Source: Spongilla lacustris
Taxonomy: Eukaryota > Porifera > Demospongiae > Spongillida > Spongillidae
NCBI GenBank assembly: GCA_949361645.1
Contig: OX442426.1
Span: forward strand, 558,001 to 622,000
Direction of reading: 5' to 3'
Length of the DNA: 64,000 nucleotides
The translations under genes were made by a program, and so were the position numbers. This document shows, piece after piece, positions 58,141 through 64,000 of the stretch; within the stretch, counting starts at the first letter, position 1; every line of letters begins with the position of its first letter. The notes under the pieces are model-generated. The model had not been told where the DNA came from. It was given only the letters and a program-made list of their open reading frames with translations, and searched no databases.

Positions 58141-58403
58141 TATATGTCAAGCGCCGTCTGTTTATTGTGCCATTCTGAGGTGCAGGTGGTGTGTCCAGCA
58201 GTTCTACATTGTTTAATGACAGCATCAAAATTCATAATAACCACTGCAACTCATCTGATCACCTGAAGAACTCTGTTGCCTTGCATTTGTCATCTGGGCT
58301 ATAAATGAATAAGATTAAAATAATGAAGTTTACTTTCACCAACTGCATACAGTTTTGAACCTCTGAGAGTGCTACCAATTGTGGCTCTAAATAGAGAATG
58401 ACA

Positions 58404-59719
58404 TCAACACATTGTATACCAAAACGAATGCCATGCAGTTACCGTCAGGTCTTCTAGCTTGTCACAAAGCGTGGAAGTTAAAGGAGAGTAAAACACAAAT
58501 TCAAACAATTTCAAGGCATTACTAGTGGTAACAGCCCATTTTGGTGCATTTTCAGGAGCATTTGACTGTGATGACACTCCTACAATTCTTGGTAACTTTG
58601 TAAATCCCATGTAGTGAGCCCCTTGTTTTTTTACAAGACGATTATCCAGCTTTTCAATCAGTTTGTTCAGTGCTAGTACGGTATTAAAAAAAAAATCAAA
58701 GGTCATCACATGTGCAGTACTGATATAAAAGTAAACAACTTTATGCTTTGCACTCACCACTTGATCGCCAAGACGGTCGATGTGTTTCTTTTATAGTCTT
58801 TCCATCAAGCTCCCCATCACTTTCATCCGTCATATATCGATAATCTATTTCATTCCAGTGTTTCTTCTCCTTTGGCTTTACCACAGAGCTTCGCTGGCTG
58901 TAAAGCTGAGATAAACACTGATAACGATTGTGCTCTGTGTGTGATAGAATTTAAAAACCGACCTTTTTCTGAGTTCTCCGCTTCTTAGTTGTTTTTTCGT
59001 TACTTCTAACTGCACTTTCTCTAATGTCAGCAGAATCATTGTGCAGTCTCCTTCTTGATTCATAATAACGATAAACAGCTCCTTGATGGATACACTGTGT
59101 TACTGTAGTATCCAGTACAATTGGTGCAAACAAACGTTACTTGAAAAATATAAACTGTGGTCTTTCAGTCTGTCCATCTTCTGTAGTTGGTCCATCAGAT
59201 AAGCGGCGACGCGCTGATTTTGAACCGTTTTGTATCTCAAGCCAGGATAGAATCATTCAATATATATATATATATACCTCTTGTACCTACCCTTCTTTCG
59301 CCACAAATTTGTTGTCGTCTGGCAGGCTGGTGTAAAGCCCTCTGACTGCGGCCTATGAGGGAGAATAAAATTTGAACACGAACATGTGGTCGTATAAAGA
59401 GCAACGTGTGATAATGAAACTGTATGTATATAAGGAAACTTACGCTTAACTCTGGAGGAATTCTTCTACTGCTAGGCGGTGTAGAATGCGCATTCGCAGT
59501 CCCGGACTTTGGTGTATGCGGTTTCATACGGTCAACATCGTCTTTTAAAACCACCATCTCTTTAGCCATGCGAACAAGTTCGGCACCCTGCTTTTCTTGT
59601 GCTTGCTGTACGACAGATATAATAGTCTTCACTTCCTCCAAGGTTGACGCTAAATCTGATCTACTCCCTCTTGCGATCGGTTGTAAATGCCGATTTCCAT
59701 AAAACCCCACTGTATCCAT
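58404..59719 (-). CDS. Accessory protein of the second CACTA lineage, at least 6 exons
   Basis: Exons on the minus strand are 59444-59719, 59291-59352, 59141-59235, 58963-59102, 58758-58905 and 58443-58672 (or read-through to a stop at 58404). Phases agree at every join. Features in order: MDTVGFYGNRHLQPIARGSR, a coiled-coil-like segment (LEEVKTIISVVQQAQEKQGA, MAKEMVVLKDDVDRM), RGLYTSLPDDNKFVAKEG, QCIHQGAVYRYYESRRRLHN, a basic KTTKKRRTQKK, then HWNEIDYRYMTDESDGELDG, HRPSWRSS and ALNKLIEKLDNRLVKKQ with GFTKLPR. I recognise this as an unnamed protein type that accompanies some invertebrate Tnp2 elements, but do not know its function. The exon 4 donor GTCGGT is atypical, and the 3' end is unresolved. 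Confidence 0.6.
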
Positions 59720-59945
59720 GCTTACAAATATGCCGCGTCTGACACGTGCGTGCGCGCGCATATCAAATAATAATAAATAATGAGGATTCATATTTGTACA
59801 TGCACATTGACATCATTACATACATGTATGCCAACTTTGTTCAACACTGACAGCTATAGTATAGATGATGAGAAAGTTAGTACATACAATACATGTATAT
59901 GCACTGACTAGTGAATTTGTATACATACATATACATGCCAGTTCA

Positions 59946-62494
59946 TTATCGTATTAGAGATGAAGCATGTGATGGAATTGCCACAAACACTTCTTCATTA
60001 TCACCTCCGAAATTCACTTCAAGTCTTGCATGGGCACAAACAGAATATATACGTTGTAGGGGTAGGTAATTGCAGACAGATGATTCTTCAAATGTCAGCT
60101 TGCAAATTGTTGCAGACTGACCATACCAAAATTGATGTGTGTGATGTTGTAGCCATTTGATGAAAGCAAATATGTGCCTTTTTTTCTGTGTTTTATCAAG
60201 CGTTATAGTATGCTCAATAAAAAACTGTACAATCCCAAATTGCACACCTCCAGGTAAGCCTGAATGAATCAGACCATTGAATTCTTCTGCGCCTTTGCTT
60301 GGCCAATATGCACAAACCATTGATCCTCTTTCTGTTTTTGCCTCTGAGGAATGCAATACTTGCCCAGCTAAGCATGCCTTGACTGATGTAAAATATTCAG
60401 CAGTTATTTCGTCATGAATGGTATAGAGATACTTGTAGATACACTTTAATTCAGATGCTAATTTGGCTGTCATGTAGTTTCTATGCACAGGTGGCAAAAG
60501 AGTTGCTAGAGATAGTTCATTATTGACACTAAAATTCAAGTGAGTTAAATCAGACATAGGAGAAGTGGCCAATTGAAGGTGTAGTTGAATTATTACAGGT
60601 GAACATGATCCATGCAAAAGAGACCCACCATTACTTTCTACTTTATCCGCTGCCAACAAATCCCCAAATTCTTGTGGAAGCTGTAGTAGCATTGATGCTT
60701 GGTGCTGTAGAAATTTTTCCTAGAATTCCATTGAACCTTTCGAAACTAAAACACCAAAAACTGTAAACTGGACCATAATCAAGAATGCAGTCACGAAGGT
60801 GAAGATGTAAATGCATATTTATAGTGCAATGTTTTTCACCATATAGTCTCAAAAATACCTTGCAAAATTGTGTCAAGTATGCATCAGCAGTAGTTACATG
60901 TTCCTTTGTTACAGCAGTACTTAAAAGAATGCTACATGCTCTAACATAAAGCAGCCAGCACTGTAAATGGTCACTAGGCAATTGATCTTTTAGGCATACG
61001 GAGGAGTATATTGTGATCCAATTTTTCCATTGATCAGCAGTAAACCCAGCAAAATTTGATTCTATTTTGAGGGGTAATCTACCATTTGACCTTGGTACAC
61101 AAATCGTAGCTGCAACACTTGCTATTTTTTTAAGTGATGACTTTAAGATAAGTTTTTCGTCCATCCAGATGCTAAGCATATGTTTAGCTGTACCCAGCAA
61201 TAGATTATGCATGGGATCAATGGTATGCATACGTATGATGTCAAAATATGGAAGTTGGACAAGTAGCGAATATCTAACGCCATGTTCTGAAACAACTTGC
61301 TTCTTTGCAGTTTTAGTTGTTGCATGTAAATAAAGTTCCGAGGAAACTTCGTACTCTGCGTTGGTTCTTGCTACCCATGAATCCTTATCATAACCAGAAA
61401 AATCTAATTTCTTTTCAGTTGAACTCCAGTTGAATTTTTTCAAACACTTAGAACAACCAAGTGCTGCACTGTGACCAGCAAAGCCACAAAGCTTTCTAGT
61501 TGTGGGGATATCACACATCACAGACAGAAGTGCCATACGAATTGGTATTAGTTGCTTTGTGCATTCATGCCACAATGGAACACCTTCCCAAAATTGTAAC
61601 ATATCATTTACAAAGGGACCCAAGTATGAATTCATTACTTTTTTAGGTTCAGAGGGGCCAGGGATAAGCCCAAGCAAGACTACATTTTCAAGTTTCATTC
61701 TTTCTTCCCGTGGCAAGTTATAAAAGAATATGTAAAGTGCACCTACTGAGTAATTAACATGCTTATATGGCTGAAACCAATCACAACCTAAGCCAATTGC
61801 TAAGTTATTTGGATTTGCCAAAAAGGGAGCTTCATTTACAGTGTGGAATTCTTTCCAAATGTTTCCATCATAAATATCTGATAATAAGTTAGCACTTGAG
61901 TGTCTGGTGTGCCACAGTTCACACTTTTCCAGAAAATTTGGACGATTAATGATGGTACCAATTGCTGATTGCAAAGGTTGGTAACAGTAGGTCTTTACAG
62001 CCCGAATGGATCCTTTGCGCTTCATAAGAAGGGGTGTTCCACATGGTTTTCTGAATTGAACTTGAGGGTGATTTGGATATTGTTTGTGAATGCAAGTAGG
62101 TGGACAATTGCTAATATGATAGATAGCATTACATGAGGGGCAAACTACAAATCGTTCAAATTGTGGACATTTGAGATCAATAACCTTCTGACAGCCTTTT
62201 AAACTTTTAGGACATATTTCCCAGAGGTTAGAAAGGAGTGTACCACCTTTTCCAAAAAACTTGAAAAAATTGTGAAAGAATTTAACAAGTACTGATATAG
62301 CTCTGTTGGATATTCCAAAAGCAAACTGCCACATAATAATAAAGGTAAACAGAACTTTTATTGGCTTTTTATCTTCCATTCTTGCCACATCCTTTACAAG
62401 AGATAATTAACACTACATCAGGCTATGATTATTTATTTTTATTTTACTGTACCTCATTTTCTGATTCTGAACTTGATGAAGAATTATCTGAACT
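59946..62494 (-). pseudogene. Second Tnp2-like transposase, one frameshift
   Basis: A small exon 62453-62494 (SSDNSSSSSESENE) joins in phase to a long exon 59946-62391 (DVARMEDKKPIKVLF...). Motifs: GLGCDWFQPYKHVNYSVGAL (Tnp2 core), LLGLIPGPSEPKKVMNSYLG, KLCGFAGHSAALGCSKCLKK, HTIDPMHNLLLGTAKHMLSI, HLHLHLRDCILDYGPVYSFW, FERFNGILG, and a DUF4218-type C-terminus (FFIEHTITL, LPLQRIY). At about 60710 a run of five A (minus strand) puts KFLQHQASMLLQLPQEFG out of frame with the upstream part; four A would restore it, so it is either a real mutation or a homopolymer sequencing error. The upstream start exon was not found. It is only distantly similar to the transposase at 50118-53407. Confidence 0.8.
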
Positions 62495-62524
62495 CTGATT
62501 GGTTAGTTGGGGGGGGGGGGGGGG

Positions 62525-62901
62525 AGTAGAGGAAAAATTATAATAGTAATAGTGATAGTTAATCAGACAACATCACATGAGAGAATGTAGTGATTATTGA
62601 ACTGAGTGCGTATATGTGGGTTTGACTGCTGTGCTTGTATCCGTTGCAATCATCCTAGCATTCAAACTTGCAGCTTCGTATGGCTTATATTATAAGATGT
62701 CAGAAGTGTCTGTTCACAATGGAGCAACTGAAATCACCGGGCGAAATGGATTTCACAATTATTGGTACCGTGACTCGGCAGAAAAATGGAGGCGATTGAC
62801 CAAACCTGCAGCTGTACTTAAATTTGAGCATACTGGACAAGTCAGAAAAGGAGAAATGTTTTTATAAACTGTGTCTCAATGTTCTGCTTGTTTGTATAAT
62901 A
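62525..62901. other. Spacer with an unassigned + strand open frame
   Basis: The frame of about 62590-62867 (+) has a hydrophobic stretch (VGLTAVLVSVAIILAFKLAA) followed by a polar tail and a stop, but there is no ATG in frame at its start and no splice partner was seen. It might be a membrane-protein exon; it might be chance. A G run (62509-62524) precedes it. Confidence 0.25.
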
Positions 62902-64000
62902 GATTGAACCTTTCAAAACTAAAACACCAAAAACTGTAAACTAGACCATTATCAAGAATGCAGTCACAAAGGTGAAGATGTAGATGCACATCTATTGTGC
63001 AATGTTCTTCACCATAAAATACCTTGCAAAACTGTGTCAAGTATGCATCAGCAGTAGCTATACATTCATTTGCTACAGTAGTACTTAAAAGAATGCTAAT
63101 GCTCTAACATAAAGCAGCCAGCACTGTAAATGGTCACTAGGCAATTGATCTTTTAGGCATACAGAGTATATTGTGATCCAATTTTTTCAATTGATCAGCA
63201 GCAAACTTAGCAAAATTTGATTCTATTTTGAGGGATAATCTACCATTTGACCTTGGTACACAAATCATAGCTGCAACACTTAAAATTTTTTTAAGTGATG
63301 ACTTTGAGATAAGTTTTTCGTCCATCCAGATGCTAAGCATATGTTTAGCTGTACCCAGCAATAGATTATGCATGGGATCAATGGTGATGTCAAAATATGG
63401 AAGTTGGACAAGCAGCGAATATCTAACGCCATGTTCTGAAACAACTTGCTTCTTTTAGTTGGTGCATGTAAATAAAGTTCCGAGGAAACTTTGTACTCTG
63501 TGTTGGTTCTTGCTACCCATGAATCCTTATCATAACCAGAAAAATCTAATTTCTTTTCAGTTGAACTCCAGTTGAATTTTTTCAAACACTTAGAACAACC
63601 AAGTGCTGCACTGTGACCAGCAAAGCCACAAAGCTTTCTAGTTGTGGGGATATCACACATCACAGACAGAAGTGCCATACGAATTGGTATTAGTTGCTTT
63701 GTGCATTCATGCCACAATGGAACACCTTCCCAAAATTGTAACATATCATTTACAAAGGGACCCAAGTACGAATTCATTACTTTTTTAGGTTCAGAGGGGC
63801 CAGGGATAAGCCCAAGCAAGACTACATTTTCAAGTTTCATTCTTTCTTCCCGTGGCAAGTTATAAAAGAATATGTAAAGTGCACCTACTGAGTAATTAAC
63901 ATGCTTATATGGCTGAAACCAATCACAACCTAAGCCAATTGCTAAGTTATTTGGATTTGCCAAAAAGGGAGCCTCATTTACAGTGTGGAATTCTTTCCAA
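62902..64000 (-). pseudogene. Truncated extra copy of the second Tnp2 transposase, running off the window
   Basis: It matches 60731-61850 in order and orientation (TTGAACCTTTC, then IDPMHN-region and GLGCDWFQPYKH motifs) with small deletions that break the frame near 63095, 63395 and 63455. The C-terminal part corresponding to 59946-60730 is absent. The right-hand half is almost identical to the first copy and the left-hand half is more diverged. Confidence 0.85.

Overview
The window is animal nuclear DNA, most probably from a sponge (demosponge-like). This rests on short spliced genes with canonical GT-AG introns, a family content of C1q/TNF-like secreted protein, OGFr-domain protein, MATE transporter and OTU protease, CACTA (Tnp2-type) transposons, and decayed non-LTR retrotransposons of a type I associate with sponges and other early-branching animals. 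There is nothing prokaryotic in it: no operons, ribosome-binding sites or CRISPR arrays. About a third of the window is minisatellite arrays. One 200-base run of N (39987-40186) is an assembly gap. The genes below were assembled by hand from splice sites, reading phase and protein motifs; none was checked against a database.

Layout. 1-5400: the last exon of a single-pass membrane protein (+), three minisatellites, and a complete six-exon gene for a secreted C1q/TNF-like protein (-). 5400-10430: gene-poor, with an old copy of a repeat family, several minisatellites and one retrotransposon remnant. 10432-23180: a 5.8-kb repeat block present twice at an exact 5,988-bp offset. Each copy carries a palindromic MITE, a small RGG-box gene, an OTU-protease gene with a basic repeat N-terminus, and a large TA-flanked foldback element. 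An older inverted copy of the OTU gene start follows.

23330-34631: a retrotransposon remnant, a complete seven-exon OGFr-domain gene (-) whose introns and longest exon are filled with minisatellites, more repeats, and a third fragment of the foldback block. 34665-39909: the 5' six exons of a MATE-family transporter (+), cut off by the gap. 40190-44066: four retrotransposon remnants in both orientations. 44067-49480: a segmental duplication and three long minisatellite arrays.

49481-56493: a CACTA-type DNA transposon (49600-56426) with terminal inverted repeats and a 3-bp target duplication. It encodes an apparently intact 993-aa Tnp2-like transposase (-) and a divergent 339-aa BEN-domain protein (+) whose start codons are 91 bp apart. 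It sits inside what looks like a host coding exon, whose two halves rejoin in frame when the element is removed. 57000-64000: a second, different CACTA lineage (-) with a frameshifted transposase, another type of accessory protein, and a truncated extra copy of the transposase running off the window end.

How things fit together: the CACTA gene pair is the one functional module visible here, a catalytic transposase plus a probable DNA-binding partner. The OTU and RGG genes seem to travel as cargo of one repeat block. The host genes (C1q-like, OGFr-like, MATE) are unrelated to one another.
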